Source of the DNA: Ferruginibacter sp.
GTDB taxonomy: Bacteria > Bacteroidota > Bacteroidia > Chitinophagales > Chitinophagaceae
Length of the DNA: 64,000 bases
Assembly: GCA_017983695.1 (NCBI GenBank)
Contig: JAGOAX010000003.1
Location: 310,001-374,000 of the forward strand
Reading direction: 5' to 3'
The translations under genes and the position numbers were made by a program. The notes beneath the pieces were generated by a model. The model saw only the letters and a list, made by a program, of their open reading frames with translations, did no database searches and was not told the DNA's origin. Below are positions 24,554-33,921 of this stretch, piece by piece (the stretch's first letter is position 1; each line of letters opens with the position of its first letter).

Positions 24554-25405
24554 ATGAAACAGGAAATTATAAACCTTTACGACGAGTATACACATAAACC
24601 ACTAAGTCGAAGTGAATTTTTAAAAAGGCTGGCAATATTAACAGGCGGTACTGCCGCAGCACTGGCAGTGTTGCCTTTAATTGAAGTAAACTATGCTCAT
24701 GCTGCAGTAACACCGCAGGATGATCTGTTTACAGAGTACATCACCTATCCGGGAGTACCTAACGAAATGAAGGCCTATGTTGCCCGGCCCAAAGCAGATA
24801 AAAAATATGCTGCTGTTATAATCATTCACGAAAACCGTGGGCTTAATACCCATATAGAAGATGTGGCAAGACGTGCTGCCAAGGCTGGTTATTTAGCAAT
24901 TGCTCCAAACGCTTTGTCTGCTTTGGGTGTAACACCTGCTAATGAAGATGAAGCAAGAACAAAATTCCAGGAGTTGAAAGCCGAGAACAACCTGCAAAAT
25001 TTTATCAACGTTTTTGACTACGTAAAAACAAGAAAAGATTATAATGGTAATATTGGTTGCGTTGGATTTTGTTGGGGCGGTGCCATGAGTAACAACCTTG
25101 CAGTAAATGTACCTTCACTTAAAGCCGCTGTTGCATTTTATGGCAGGCAACCAGCAGCTGAAGATGTAAGTAAAATAAAAGCTGCTGTGCAGTTACACTA
25201 TGCCGGGCTTGATGAAAGAGTGAATGCCGGTATTCCTGCGTATGAAGAGGCTTTAAAAAAGAATAACATCACGTATGAATTATACCAGTATGAAGGTGTA
25301 AACCACGCTTTTCATAACGACAGCTCTCCTACACGTTATAATGAAGCAGCTGCAAAACTGGCCTGGCAACGAAGCCTGGACTTTTTTGCCAAGCATTTAA
25401 AATAG
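24554..25405 (+). CDS. Dienelactone hydrolase family protein, exported
   Basis: A 283-residue alpha/beta hydrolase. A hydrophobic segment at about 28-50 (ending YAHAAV) after a polar N-region with SRSEFLKRLA looks like an export signal, Tat-like in shape but lacking the RR pair. The hydrolase core has the family's cysteine nucleophile in GFCWGG, the Asp in HYAGLDERV and the His in GVNHAFHND; ENRGLNTHIEDVARR is the typical second strand-helix. Dienelactone hydrolases open lactones or cleave esters. The physiological substrate is not evident. The gene stands alone after the sulfatase. Confidence 0.9.
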   Translation: MKQEIINLYDEYTHKPLSRSEFLKRLAILTGGTAAALAVLPLIEVNYAHAAVTPQDDLFTEYITYPGVPNEMKAYVARPKADKKYAAVIIIHENRGLNTHIEDVARRAAKAGYLAIAPNALSALGVTPANEDEARTKFQELKAENNLQNFINVFDYVKTRKDYNGNIGCVGFCWGGAMSNNLAVNVPSLKAAVAFYGRQPAAEDVSKIKAAVQLHYAGLDERVNAGIPAYEEALKKNNITYELYQYEGVNHAFHNDSSPTRYNEAAAKLAWQRSLDFFAKHLK

Positions 25406-25552
25406 TGTATTTATTTACTGAATTAATTTCCGCAGCTGTTGCCAAAATGCTCAACACCAGGCTCTTTTACTGTTAAGCAACTTTAACACTAAATCTTTGC
25501 GCTGTTTGCAACGCTGGCATACTTTTTTCCATCTTTGTAAAAAATAAAACAG

Positions 25553-25957
25553 TTGAAGCTATTTTTACCTTTTCTTTTATTGTTGGCCTGCACTGCTGTA
25601 AAAGCACAAAAGATTGATAGCATCTATGTTAATCTATATACCGACAGTCTTAAAAAAGGGACCTACAATTATATTAATGTAGACGGTCTTTTATCCAACG
25701 GCAGGTATTTACCATTAGATAGTACACATATTCTTTTCACCGCATCGGCAGGTAAGTTTGTTGGCAATACGCTGTTTATTGATAAAGATTTTGCTGCAGA
25801 AAAAGTGACTATAAAAGCAGTGTTGAGAAAGAACCCGGTTATCTTTAAAGAATTTGTAATGTACATAAAAATAAAACCCGATAACGAAAACTTAAAAACA
25901 GTAGATGAACTGTTTAACACTCCACAACCTCCAAAATCGAAGCGGAATAAGGGTTAG
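25553..25957 (+). CDS. Exported hypothetical protein (TTG start)
   Basis: A 134-residue protein. The only start that keeps a good signal peptide (MKLFLPFLLLLACTAVKAQ) is TTG at 25553; no in-frame ATG lies upstream or in the signal region. The mature part is a single beta-rich domain of about 90 residues (IDSIYVNLYTDSLKKGTYNYINVDG and onward) with a basic, proline-rich tail KSKRNKG. I do not recognise the family. It is probably periplasmic. It ends at a bidirectional terminator shared with the convergent aldolase gene. Confidence 0.68.
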   Translation: MKLFLPFLLLLACTAVKAQKIDSIYVNLYTDSLKKGTYNYINVDGLLSNGRYLPLDSTHILFTASAGKFVGNTLFIDKDFAAEKVTIKAVLRKNPVIFKEFVMYIKIKPDNENLKTVDELFNTPQPPKSKRNKG

Positions 25958-25980
25958 CTACAACTGATTTCTTAAACGTA

Positions 25981-26019
25981 AAAATGCCCGGTATATTTAT
26001 GATGTACCGGGCATTTTTT
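25981..26019. terminator. Bidirectional intrinsic terminator
   Basis: AAATGCCCGGTA (25982-25993) and TACCGGGCATTT (26005-26016) form a 12-bp stem with an 11-base loop. A T-run follows on the plus strand and an A-run precedes it, so it can serve both the gene ending at 25957 and the aldolase gene ending at 26048. Confidence 0.88.
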
Positions 26020-26047
26020 ATTCAATTTATAACTGTGTTAACAGCTA

Positions 26048-26701
26048 CTATGCAAATTTCTTGGCGTCTTCTAAAAACTGAGCCAAACCACTATCTGTTA
26101 AAGGGTGTTTTAATAAACCTAAAATAGAGGTTAGTGGGCAGGTACAAACATCAGCTCCGGCTTCGGCACATTTAATAATATGATTAGGGTTGCGGATTGA
26201 TGCCGCTAAAATTTCTGTTTTATATCCCTGTATAGAAAATATCTGGCGCAACTGATGTATCAATTCCATTCCATCCCAACCGGTATCATCAATTCTTCCA
26301 ATAAAAGGAGAAACATAAGACGCACCTGCTTTTGCAGCAAGTATAGCCTGCCCTGCAGAAAATATCAACGTACAATTAGTACGGATACCATTGTCGGTAA
26401 ACCATTTAATGGCTTTAATGCCTTCTTTTATCATTGGCACTTTTACTACAATATTCGGGTGTATAGCAGCCAGTTTTTTTCCTTCGGCAACCATACCATC
26501 AAAATCTGTTGATACTACTTCAGCGCTGATGTCACCATCAACCAGTTCGCAAATATCTTTGTAATGCTGCATTACAGCAGCTTCGCCTTTAATACCTTCC
26601 TTAGCCATTAAAGATGGATTGGTGGTTACACCATCCAGTATTCCTAAATCATTTGCTTCTTTAATTTGAGCCAGGTTGGCTGTATCGATAAAAAATTTCA
26701 T
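26048..26701 (-). CDS. Transaldolase / fructose-6-phosphate aldolase-like protein
   Basis: A 217-residue TIM-barrel aldolase of the small transaldolase (TalC/FSA) group. MKFFIDTANLAQIKEAN and GVTTNPSLMAKEG are the opening strands. The Schiff-base lysine is in NIVVKVPMIKEG, and CTLIFSAGQAILAAKAGASYVSPFIGRIDD is the signature strand. It probably moves a three-carbon unit in the non-oxidative pentose phosphate pathway; distinguishing transaldolase from fructose-6-phosphate aldolase needs residue-level comparison. A palindromic repeat begins two bases upstream of its ATG. Confidence 0.93.
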   Translation of the reverse strand: MKFFIDTANLAQIKEANDLGILDGVTTNPSLMAKEGIKGEAAVMQHYKDICELVDGDISAEVVSTDFDGMVAEGKKLAAIHPNIVVKVPMIKEGIKAIKWFTDNGIRTNCTLIFSAGQAILAAKAGASYVSPFIGRIDDTGWDGMELIHQLRQIFSIQGYKTEILAASIRNPNHIIKCAEAGADVCTCPLTSILGLLKHPLTDSGLAQFLEDAKKFA

Positions 26702-26702
26702 A

Positions 26703-26867
26703 CCCCTATCCCCTAAAGGGGGATTAGCTTTTTAATTGTAAATAAAATTTGTTCGCTGCAAAAGTAAAATAATTGAGGCAGGAACGCCTATTTAATTTAT
26801 ACACTTCAATTAACAAATGTAAAGTTGTATTAAGGAGTATTGTGAAGCCCCTTCAGGGGTTTGGGGC
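26703..26867 (+). repeat. Inverted pair of palindromic units upstream of the aldolase gene
   Basis: The left unit (26703-26726) has CCCCTATCCCCTAAAGGGGG then ATTA. The right unit (26844-26867) has GAAGCCCCTTCAGGGG then TTTGGGGC, inverted relative to the left. About 117 bp of AT-rich DNA lies between. The left unit is 2 bp from the aldolase start; the right unit is 16 bp from the SRP RNA. Confidence 0.7.
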
Positions 26868-26882
26868 ACGGGCATAAAAAAT

Positions 26883-26976
26883 GGCAAGTTACTTACATCG
26901 CACCGCTCAACCATCTACCCTTGCTACCTTCCGGTCCTGGGGGAGTTCAACAGGAGCTGGCCGTATAAGACTTGCC
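26883..26976 (-). ncRNA. ffs: Signal recognition particle RNA, small bacterial type
   Basis: The minus strand carries the conserved domain IV loop of SRP RNA: CCAGGACCGGAAGGTAGCAA, with the GGAA tetraloop context and the asymmetric internal-loop bases that bind Ffh. The ends GGCAAGT (26976-26970) and ACTTGCC (26889-26883) pair, giving a single hairpin of about 94 bases, typical of the short 4.5S-like form. It lies in the 396-bp gap between the aldolase and T9SS plug genes, flanked on both sides by palindromic repeats. Ends are set by the terminal stem and may be a few bases off. Confidence 0.93.
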
Positions 26977-27090
26977 GCCGCAAATATACGGGAATGCAAG
27001 TAATTTGTAATTAGGAATTTGGGATTTGTATTTAAGAATATAAAGTTGAAAGTAAAAACTGAATATTAAACTACATAAAATACATGGCTA

Positions 27091-27112
27091 TTCCCCTTTA
27101 GGGGATAGGGGC
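27091..27112 (-). repeat. Palindromic unit forming the end of the T9SS plug gene
   Basis: On the minus strand it reads GCCCCTATCCCCTAAAGGGG then AA. The plug gene reads through its first half as the codons for A-P-I-P and stops at the TAA in the palindrome centre. Confidence 0.8.
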
Positions 27113-28414
27113 AAAACTAAATCCCGGCTTATCAGTCCTGGAACTTATTTTCCCAACTCCAATTAATTGGTCGGCACGGTCGGTAAAGGATTTATAATAC
27201 ATTAAAATAGTATAGCTGTTCTCTGTTTCCCAGCAATTACCTTCCAGGTCCATTTTTTGTGCAGGATTGGTTTTATCAACCGCTATATAAGTGTAATTAT
27301 AATATCCCTGTTTTAAAAAAGCAGTACATTCATAAATTCCCTTTTCAGCATTAAAACTCATTTTTGTTTTATCACTAAATTCATAACCGGTTAGCTGACC
27401 TGCCAGGTAAATATCTTTATTGGCATAAGGTTGTGCATTAGGCGCTGCAAGGCTGAAATGTACTGTTGCAAAATCTCCCTGCCAGTATGGATTAATGGTT
27501 TCGTAAGTTTCAATTAAAAACATACCATTTAGATCACGGTAATAAACATAGCGTTCATTATTGCGGTCAATATCAGTTTTTACATAAATATCGGTACTGG
27601 CCTTTTTATAATCAGCATGGTCTACCCTGTCGCTTTGTAAGCGAAATCCTCTCAGGTCCAGCCAGCGCCATTCTTTACCTCCCGGGAAAATGCAATTGTT
27701 TTCGGTATTATATTCCAGGTTACTACTGCGTACAAATGTTGGTGGAATATCTTTTAATGCATTATCCCAACGGTTATTTTGTAAGATGACCACCTTGATC
27801 TGTTGTGCAGCACTGAATGCATTCAGCCCGTTAATATTTGCAGTAAACTGTAGTTTTTGATGTGTACGAAACCACTGTGGTGTAAGTGGCTGTACTACTT
27901 TTGCTGCAATTGCTGCTTTTTGATCGAGTACCAGCAAGCGCCGGGTAAATGCCAGTTTGGAAGTATCGCCATCTAAAAAAACTTTAAGCATATAATTCCC
28001 CGACATAGTAATGGTGGTGCTTCTATCGGGTAACATGGCCTGATAATGCGTATATTTTGTTAAAGCAATTGATGAGTAGCGGTTGGTAGCAATGCGTTGT
28101 TGTGTAAAACCTTTAATGTACAGAAAGGGGCTTATGTTAACAGGCTTCCAGTTATAATCGCACAATTGAAAACTGTAATAATAACTTTTTACGTTTGCAT
28201 CCAGGTCATCAAAATTTAATTCAAGCTGATCGCCACTGTTAATATTGTACACAGGCAGGGCTTCCTGGTTACCATAAGGATGAAAACGCACACATTGTAT
28301 ATTGGGTTTGTAAACAACATCAGGTAATTGGGCTACACAGGAAAAAGTAAATAGTGCAAATAAAATAATAAGAAAATATTTTTTTGTAACGAGCTGCAAA
28401 GCTTTGGTCATCAT
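27098..28414 (-). CDS. T9SS plug protein (DUF5103 family)
   Basis: About 438 residues from MMTKALQLVTKKYFLIILF (28414), which starts a signal peptide ending SCVAQ; the frame is open for 102 more codons upstream but those would run into the divergent permease gene and lack export features. The mature protein is beta-rich and shows DUF5103 features: DVVYKPNIQCVRFHPYGNQ, ALPVYNINSGDQLELNFDDLD, FQLCDYNW and YLAGQLTGYEFSDKTKM. DUF5103 proteins correspond to the plug of the type IX translocon, which caps the outer-membrane channel. The C-terminal APIP and stop come from a palindromic repeat. Confidence 0.88.
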   Translation of the reverse strand: MMTKALQLVTKKYFLIILFALFTFSCVAQLPDVVYKPNIQCVRFHPYGNQEALPVYNINSGDQLELNFDDLDANVKSYYYSFQLCDYNWKPVNISPFLYIKGFTQQRIATNRYSSIALTKYTHYQAMLPDRSTTITMSGNYMLKVFLDGDTSKLAFTRRLLVLDQKAAIAAKVVQPLTPQWFRTHQKLQFTANINGLNAFSAAQQIKVVILQNNRWDNALKDIPPTFVRSSNLEYNTENNCIFPGGKEWRWLDLRGFRLQSDRVDHADYKKASTDIYVKTDIDRNNERYVYYRDLNGMFLIETYETINPYWQGDFATVHFSLAAPNAQPYANKDIYLAGQLTGYEFSDKTKMSFNAEKGIYECTAFLKQGYYNYTYIAVDKTNPAQKMDLEGNCWETENSYTILMYYKSFTDRADQLIGVGKISSRTDKPGFSFAPIP

Positions 28415-28458
28415 CCTTGCGTCGCACTCTTGTACGGCAATACTACTTTCAACTTTTA
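28412..28458 (+). repeat. Dispersed GCGTCGCAC-type repeat, copy 3
   Basis: CATCCTTGCGTCGCACTCTT continues GTACGGCAA and TACTACTTTCAACTTTTAT. It overlaps the first bases of the plug gene and shares the core with copies at 9661-9704 and 13884-13936. Confidence 0.6.
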
Positions 28459-28522
28459 TCATGTTATCTGTAATCATTACGTTTAAATAAAATACATTTG
28501 TAAGATACCAAAAGTATGCCAT

Positions 28523-29764
28523 TTGAATATATCGGCCTTTATAGCAAAAAGAATAGCTTTTAACAGGGAAAAAACTTTTTCCCGTTTTATTATACGCCTG
28601 TCTGTTGCAGCTACGGCAATAAGTGTAGCTATTATGATAATTGCTATGAGTTTTGTAAACGGCTTTCAGCAGGTCATCAGCAATAAAGTATTTAGCTTTT
28701 GGGGGCATATAAGAGTACAACAGGACCTGGAAAATAAAGTAAGCATTGCAGAAGAATACCCAATTGCTTTAAATGATACTGTTGAAAGAAACCTAAAAAA
28801 AATAACCGAAATAAAAAGTGTGGAGCGCTATGCCACCAAATCGGCCATATTAAAATACAAAAACGAAATTGAAAGTGTTTTATTAAAAGGGGTTGACTCA
28901 ACCTTTGATTTTAGCCGGATGAATGCATTATTAAAACAGGGCCGTTGGATGAATACCAAAGATAGTGGCTATAGTAAAGAAGTGGTGCTGTCAGCTTATA
29001 CTGCCAACCAGCTTAATCTTTCTGTAAACGACAGTGTAGAAGTTATTTTTATTGATGGCAGCGGTATTGGCAATGCCCGGCGGCGGCGGCTTCAGATAAC
29101 CGGTATTTACAAAACAGCTATTGAAGAATATGATAAAGCCTTTGGCATTTGTGATATCAACCTGATACGGCGGTTAAATAACTGGCAACCTAACCAGATT
29201 GGGGGCTACGAAATTTTTTTAAACGACTACAAAAAAACGGATGCTGTAAATAAAGTCATTTATGATGTTACGGTATTGCCGCAAAGCTGGTATAGTAAAA
29301 CCATTAAAGAAATTTATCCTAATATTTTCGACTGGCTCGATCTGCAGGAGCGGAATAAAAATGTGCTTTTAGTTATTCTGCTGGTTATTGCAATTGTCAA
29401 TCTAATCACCTGTCTTATAATTTTAGTTTTAGAAAGAACAAGAATGACCGGTATTTTAAAAGCAGTTGGGGCAAGCGACTGGAATGTACAATTGATATTT
29501 TTGTACAACACTTTTGTAATAGCCACTGCCGGCATTTTATTAGGAGCCTTTTTTGGGTTGGCCATTTGCTGGTTACAGGAAAAAACAGGCTTTATACAAT
29601 TAGATGAAGATGCTTATTATATGAGCCAGGCACATGCAGATGTGGTATGGTGGCAGGTATTACTCATTTGTGGCGGCACTTTATTGATCAGTTTTGTAAC
29701 ACTCATAATTCCTACAGTATTAATTAAGAAAATTAAAGCTGTTACCGCCATACAATTCCGTTAA
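28523..29764 (+). CDS. ABC transporter permease, FtsX/LolE type (TTG start)
   Basis: A 413-residue inner-membrane protein. Its start is TTG at 28523, giving [20 protein letters not shown]; a nearby ATG is out of frame, and no other in-frame start precedes the first membrane helix. One transmembrane helix lies at about 25-48, a large MacB-like periplasmic domain at 50-265, and three helices at about 275-300, 325-350 and 375-400, the FtsX arrangement. LolC/LolE relatives work with an ATPase to release lipoproteins to the outer membrane; no ATPase gene is adjacent. It is divergent from the T9SS plug gene and overlaps the convergent methyltransferase by 4 bp. Confidence 0.88.
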   Translation: MNISAFIAKRIAFNREKTFSRFIIRLSVAATAISVAIMIIAMSFVNGFQQVISNKVFSFWGHIRVQQDLENKVSIAEEYPIALNDTVERNLKKITEIKSVERYATKSAILKYKNEIESVLLKGVDSTFDFSRMNALLKQGRWMNTKDSGYSKEVVLSAYTANQLNLSVNDSVEVIFIDGSGIGNARRRRLQITGIYKTAIEEYDKAFGICDINLIRRLNNWQPNQIGGYEIFLNDYKKTDAVNKVIYDVTVLPQSWYSKTIKEIYPNIFDWLDLQERNKNVLLVILLVIAIVNLITCLIILVLERTRMTGILKAVGASDWNVQLIFLYNTFVIATAGILLGAFFGLAICWLQEKTGFIQLDEDAYYMSQAHADVVWWQVLLICGGTLLISFVTLIIPTVLIKKIKAVTAIQFR

Positions 29765-30507
29765 TTTTTTAAGTGCGATAAAATAATTCCTGTTGCTACT
29801 GCAGCATTTAATGATTCGGCATCGCCAATTTTTGGGATGGTAATTTTTTCATCAACCAGTTTCAGTACATCACTGCTTATCCCCTTTCCCTCATTACCAA
29901 TAATAATGATGGCTTCTTTAATATTTTTTATAGTAGCAATGTTTTTTCCATCTAAATCAGCAGCATACTTTTTAAAACTGTTGTTTTCCTGCAACCACGT
30001 TGTTAAATCAGTGTAAAAAATATTTACTCTTGCCAGGCTGCCCATGGTACTTTGCACAACTTTAGGGTTGTACATATCTGCACAGCCCGCTGAACAAATA
30101 ATATGTTCTACACCAAACCAATCTGCAGTGCGTATAATGGTACCAAAATTTCCCGGATCCTGGATGGTATCCAATGCAAGGGTTATTTTTCCTTTTATAT
30201 TGCCTGGTGCAGTAAAATTTTTCTTTTCAAATACAGCCAGTACATTGTTTGGGGTACTCAGCAGCGAAATTTTTTCCAACTCAAAATCCTCTATGGCAAT
30301 TACCTCCATACCGGAATATTTTTTAAGCGTAATGGCATTGTTTTGTAACCAGTCGTTTACAGCAAATAGTTGCCGGCAAACAAATTCCCTGCTGTCTAAT
30401 AAGTCCAATACCACTTTTGGTCCTTCGGCAATAAACACACCATATTCATCTCTGAATTTTTTATGGTGTAAACTTTGGATATATTTGGTATGTGTTTTGT
30501 TAATCAT
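29761..30507 (-). CDS. SpoU/TrmH family RNA 2'-O-methyltransferase
   Basis: A 248-residue SPOUT methyltransferase. The N-terminal part ([26 protein letters not shown]) is the substrate-binding domain. The catalytic knot has the three SpoU motifs: [21 protein letters not shown] with the catalytic Arg, [11 protein letters not shown], and [23 protein letters not shown]. It likely methylates a ribose in 23S rRNA or a tRNA, using S-adenosylmethionine; the site is not predictable here. The gene is divergent from the BamA-like gene with 18 bp between starts. Confidence 0.92.
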   Translation of the reverse strand: MINKTHTKYIQSLHHKKFRDEYGVFIAEGPKVVLDLLDSREFVCRQLFAVNDWLQNNAITLKKYSGMEVIAIEDFELEKISLLSTPNNVLAVFEKKNFTAPGNIKGKITLALDTIQDPGNFGTIIRTADWFGVEHIICSAGCADMYNPKVVQSTMGSLARVNIFYTDLTTWLQENNSFKKYAADLDGKNIATIKNIKEAIIIIGNEGKGISSDVLKLVDEKITIPKIGDAESLNAAVATGIILSHLKN

Positions 30508-30525
30508 TGTCTACTTATTGAATTT

Positions 30526-33009
30526 ATGCCCATCAGCACCCCAGATAAAACCCGGCTTTTCCTGCAATTGAAAAATATATTTTTTATTTCTCTACTCTTA
30601 TCTTCATGTTATGTACCTAAACATTATCAAAAAGATAAACCTTTTATAACCGGTTACAGCATCGAAGTTAAGGGAGGAAAATTTACCAAGGATGAAACCA
30701 GCGTTTTAAAATCACGTTTAAGCGATCAGTTAGAAGACAGTGCTAAAGTAAATGTAGTGGACAAATATTTTATCCGCCATGTGTATAATAATCCTCCTGC
30801 ATTCGACACAGCCTATGCAGGGCAATCTGCACGAAATATGCAGGCTTCAATGTTTCATCTCGGATATTATAAAGCCACCGCAAAATACACCGCAGATACC
30901 GTTATAAAATCCGGGCAAAAAAGAGTTACCGTACAATATATTGTTGAACCCGGTAAACCCACCCTGATTGATACTGTTGGTTACCGGCTTCGCAACGCAG
31001 ACCTTACAGCATTAACCCAAAAAAATATGGAGGGCAGCTTATTGGAGCAAGGTAAACCGGTGACAAAATCGGGTGTGTTGGGAGAAATAAGCAGGCTGGT
31101 ACAGTTATACAGGAACAATGGTTATTATAAATTTACCGCAGAAGAACTAAAAGTACGGGGCGATACCACATTGGAAGCATTAACCAATATCAGCGATGAC
31201 CCTTTTGAACAATTACAATTACTGGCGGAAGCACAGCAAAAAAAAGATTCTCCAGAAATAAAGCTGGTAGTTGTTTTAAACGAGCCTAAGGATAGTGGCA
31301 GATTAAAAAAATATTATATCAACAACGTTTATATACTTCCCGATTACCGCCCTGGTGACGGGTTAACTGGAGATTCGTCAATTACAGAACGGGTAACAAG
31401 AACGGGCAAGTATATCATCCGGTATCATAATAAATTATTCCGTACCGGTTTTCTAATACGCAATGTCACTCTTAAAAAAGGTGATTTGTATAACCAGGAA
31501 AAGTATTACACAATGCTGAACAATTTTTCCAGGGGTGGTGTGTGGCAAAGTATAAATATTGATGTTAATGAAGTAAAAGACAGTACTAATAAAATTGATC
31601 TTGTTATTCAGTTAATACCTGCAAAGCAATTTAGTTTTGAAGCGTCGGTTGAAGCCAGCTATTCTGCCACCAGCAATACCAATAGCGTAACTGCTGCAAA
31701 TGCAGGTAACCTGATAGGTTTATCGGGAAATGTAGCGCTAACTAACCGCAACCTGGCCAAAGAAGGTATTAAAATGACGAATGCTATACGAACCGGTATT
31801 GAATTGAATCTTAAACCGGATAGCAGTAGTACCAGGAATGCCATTAACTCAAATGAGTTGAGTTTAACTAACAGCATTATTATTCCCCGCCTTATTTTAC
31901 CCCGGTTTATTTTATCTAGTTTTATTTTTCCCCGTGGCAAGGATACAACCAAACCGAGATATTTATCACCACAAACTTTCAGCACCATTAATGTATCCTA
32001 TATTAACCGGATAAATTTATTTAACCTTCAGTCCTCCACCCTGGGTATTGGCTATAGCTGGTATAATAAAAAAAATGCCCAATGGATAGTAAAACCTTTA
32101 AATATAGAATTTGCCAGGTTGTACAATGAAACGGACAGCTTTAAAAAAACACTGGAGCTTAACCCATTTTTACGTTATTCATTTAATACCTCGCTGGTAG
32201 CCGGAGGAAGTATTGGATATAATGCTATTACTCCAAATAAAAAGATAAGTGGAAGGCAACATACGCTGAAAGTGAATGTTGAGCAATCAGGCTTTCCGCT
32301 TTTTATTGTTCCTTTGCGTCCTTTAAATATCCTGAATAATTATTTACGGCAATATTTAAAAACCGACCTTGAATATACCCATTCACGCCGCAAAACAAAA
32401 TCAGCATTGGAGTTCCGTTTATTTGCCGGTGTAGGTATTGCATCTAAACAAGATACCACACTCCCGTTTTTTAAACAGTATTTTGGTGGTGGCAGCAATA
32501 GTATGAGAGGCTGGCCTATACGTGGAATTGGGCGTGGCTCTCAACCTTTGGCGGCTTATGGTACCAATAAATTCAACGACCGTACAGGCGATATACAGTT
32601 AGAGGGCAATATTGAATTCAGGCACGACCTGCTGCAGATCATCCCCAATTCTGTTATGCTAAAGGGCGCATTTTTTGTTGATGCAGGAAATATATGGAAC
32701 TTCAGGAATTCGAAACCCGGCGGTGGTAAAGACAGTGCCCAGTTTAATTTTAAAAATTTATGGAGAGAACTTGGTATTAATGCAGGTTATGGTTTCAGGA
32801 TTGATTTTAATTACTTTCTTGTAAGATTTGATTTTGGATTCAGGTTTAAAAAGCCGGAATTAAGTTATGTTAATGATGGCTGGAAAATACCTGCATTGAG
32901 TTTTAACGATGTATTTAAAAAAGTTTTTACCAAAGGCCCTAACGAAGAATACAGGAAATGGCGGTATGAAAATTTTAATTTTACTATTGGAATTAACTAT
33001 CCTTTCTAA
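30526..33009 (+). CDS. BamA/TamA family outer-membrane protein
   Basis: About 827 residues from MPISTPDKTRLFLQL (30526); an in-frame ATG 17 codons upstream lies within the divergent gene region. A lipoprotein-like signal (FFISLLLSSCYVP) is followed by POTRA-like repeats (about 40-330) and a C-terminal 16-strand barrel of the Omp85 type. Near its end is GGSNSMRGWPIRGIG, the conserved (V/I)RG(F/Y)-type motif of strand-6 loops, and the final strand ends in an aromatic residue (GINYPF). Such proteins insert or export outer-membrane proteins. The Cys in the signal suggests a lipidated TamA-like form common in Bacteroidota. Confidence 0.9.
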   Translation: MPISTPDKTRLFLQLKNIFFISLLLSSCYVPKHYQKDKPFITGYSIEVKGGKFTKDETSVLKSRLSDQLEDSAKVNVVDKYFIRHVYNNPPAFDTAYAGQSARNMQASMFHLGYYKATAKYTADTVIKSGQKRVTVQYIVEPGKPTLIDTVGYRLRNADLTALTQKNMEGSLLEQGKPVTKSGVLGEISRLVQLYRNNGYYKFTAEELKVRGDTTLEALTNISDDPFEQLQLLAEAQQKKDSPEIKLVVVLNEPKDSGRLKKYYINNVYILPDYRPGDGLTGDSSITERVTRTGKYIIRYHNKLFRTGFLIRNVTLKKGDLYNQEKYYTMLNNFSRGGVWQSINIDVNEVKDSTNKIDLVIQLIPAKQFSFEASVEASYSATSNTNSVTAANAGNLIGLSGNVALTNRNLAKEGIKMTNAIRTGIELNLKPDSSSTRNAINSNELSLTNSIIIPRLILPRFILSSFIFPRGKDTTKPRYLSPQTFSTINVSYINRINLFNLQSSTLGIGYSWYNKKNAQWIVKPLNIEFARLYNETDSFKKTLELNPFLRYSFNTSLVAGGSIGYNAITPNKKISGRQHTLKVNVEQSGFPLFIVPLRPLNILNNYLRQYLKTDLEYTHSRRKTKSALEFRLFAGVGIASKQDTTLPFFKQYFGGGSNSMRGWPIRGIGRGSQPLAAYGTNKFNDRTGDIQLEGNIEFRHDLLQIIPNSVMLKGAFFVDAGNIWNFRNSKPGGGKDSAQFNFKNLWRELGINAGYGFRIDFNYFLVRFDFGFRFKKPELSYVNDGWKIPALSFNDVFKKVFTKGPNEEYRKWRYENFNFTIGINYPF

Positions 33010-33020
33010 GAGATTTACTG

Positions 33021-33097
33021 GTTAATTGGTTTATTAGTCAATTAGTAAAATAATATCTTGTATGTGCTGTCCCCAATTAACTAATAAACCAGTTAAC
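33021..33097. repeat. Inverted repeat between the Omp85 gene and truB
   Basis: Arms 33021-33043 and 33075-33097, built of GTTAAnTGGTTTATTAGT, pair over 23 positions with two mismatches around a 31-base loop. The right arm covers the truB stop codon. It could act as a weak terminator for both convergent genes or be a repeat insertion. Confidence 0.6.
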
Positions 33098-33872
33098 TAA
33101 TCAACTGGTTTTCTATCTCCTCCATACTAATGGCACCTTCCACTTTAAATTCCCCAATCCTTGTGCGGCGTAAACTGCTTAGGTAACCGCCACAACCTAA
33201 TGCAACACCAAAATCGTTGGCAAGGCTGCGGATGTAAGTTCCGGTAGAGCAAATAACTTTAAACTGTACAACAGGTAAATTAATTTCAGTTATTTCAAAT
33301 GTGGTAATGGTTATATTTCTTGCTTTTAATTCCACATCCACGCCTCTTCTTGCCAGTTCGTATAAAGCCACGCCATCTTTTTTAATAGCCGAATAAATTG
33401 GTGGAAATTGTTCTATAGCTCCAACAAATTGTTTTGTTTTTTCCAAAAGCAATTCCGTGGTGATGAACGAATAATCTTTTTGCTGCTCCGGCAAACTCTC
33501 CAGGTCGTAAGTTGGTGTAACAGCACCCAATGTTATAGTGCCGGTATATTCTTTTTCGGCAGCCATATATTCATTTATTTTTTTTGTAAACTTACCGGTG
33601 CAAACAATTAATAAGCCAGTCGCCAAAGGGTCCAATGTTCCTGCATGGCCAATTTTTTTTATCTGTAAAATGCTTCGCAGTTTTCGTACTACATCAAATG
33701 ATGTCCAGTGCAGCGGTTTATCAATCAGTATAGCTTTTCCTTCAAGATATGCTTGTTGTAATTCGGCATTAACCGGCGGCCTTTGTACTCTTTCTTTTCT
33801 TACAGGAGCTTCGCCACCTGCTTCAATTATTTTATTGGTATATCGCTCCCGGTATGTTTGTTTTCTTGCCAT
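33093..33872 (-). CDS. truB: tRNA pseudouridine(55) synthase TruB
   Basis: A 259-residue enzyme that makes pseudouridine 55 in the T-loop of tRNAs. The catalytic Asp is in [13 protein letters not shown]; the family's [35 protein letters not shown] and [15 protein letters not shown] segments follow in order. There is a basic N-terminal extension of about 45 residues ([10 protein letters not shown]). The last residues NQLIS and stop lie within an inverted repeat. Adjacent to the DUF58 cluster but with a 49-bp gap, so co-transcription is possible. Confidence 0.95.
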   Translation of the reverse strand: MARKQTYRERYTNKIIEAGGEAPVRKERVQRPPVNAELQQAYLEGKAILIDKPLHWTSFDVVRKLRSILQIKKIGHAGTLDPLATGLLIVCTGKFTKKINEYMAAEKEYTGTITLGAVTPTYDLESLPEQQKDYSFITTELLLEKTKQFVGAIEQFPPIYSAIKKDGVALYELARRGVDVELKARNITITTFEITEINLPVVQFKVICSTGTYIRSLANDFGVALGCGGYLSSLRRTRIGEFKVEGAISMEEIENQLIS

Positions 33873-33921
33873 AACTAAACCACAAAACTATCAACTATCA
33901 ACTAACATCTGTCAACTTTCT

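Noticed and set aside
26883..26976. Possible tRNA in the aldolase-plug gap
   Set aside because: No cloverleaf or T-loop; the conserved GGAAGGTAGCAAGGG-type loop and single long hairpin identify SRP RNA.
27098..28720. Longer plug protein of 540 residues starting at 28720
   Set aside because: The first 102 codons overlap the divergent permease gene and lack a signal peptide; starting at 28414 gives a proper one.
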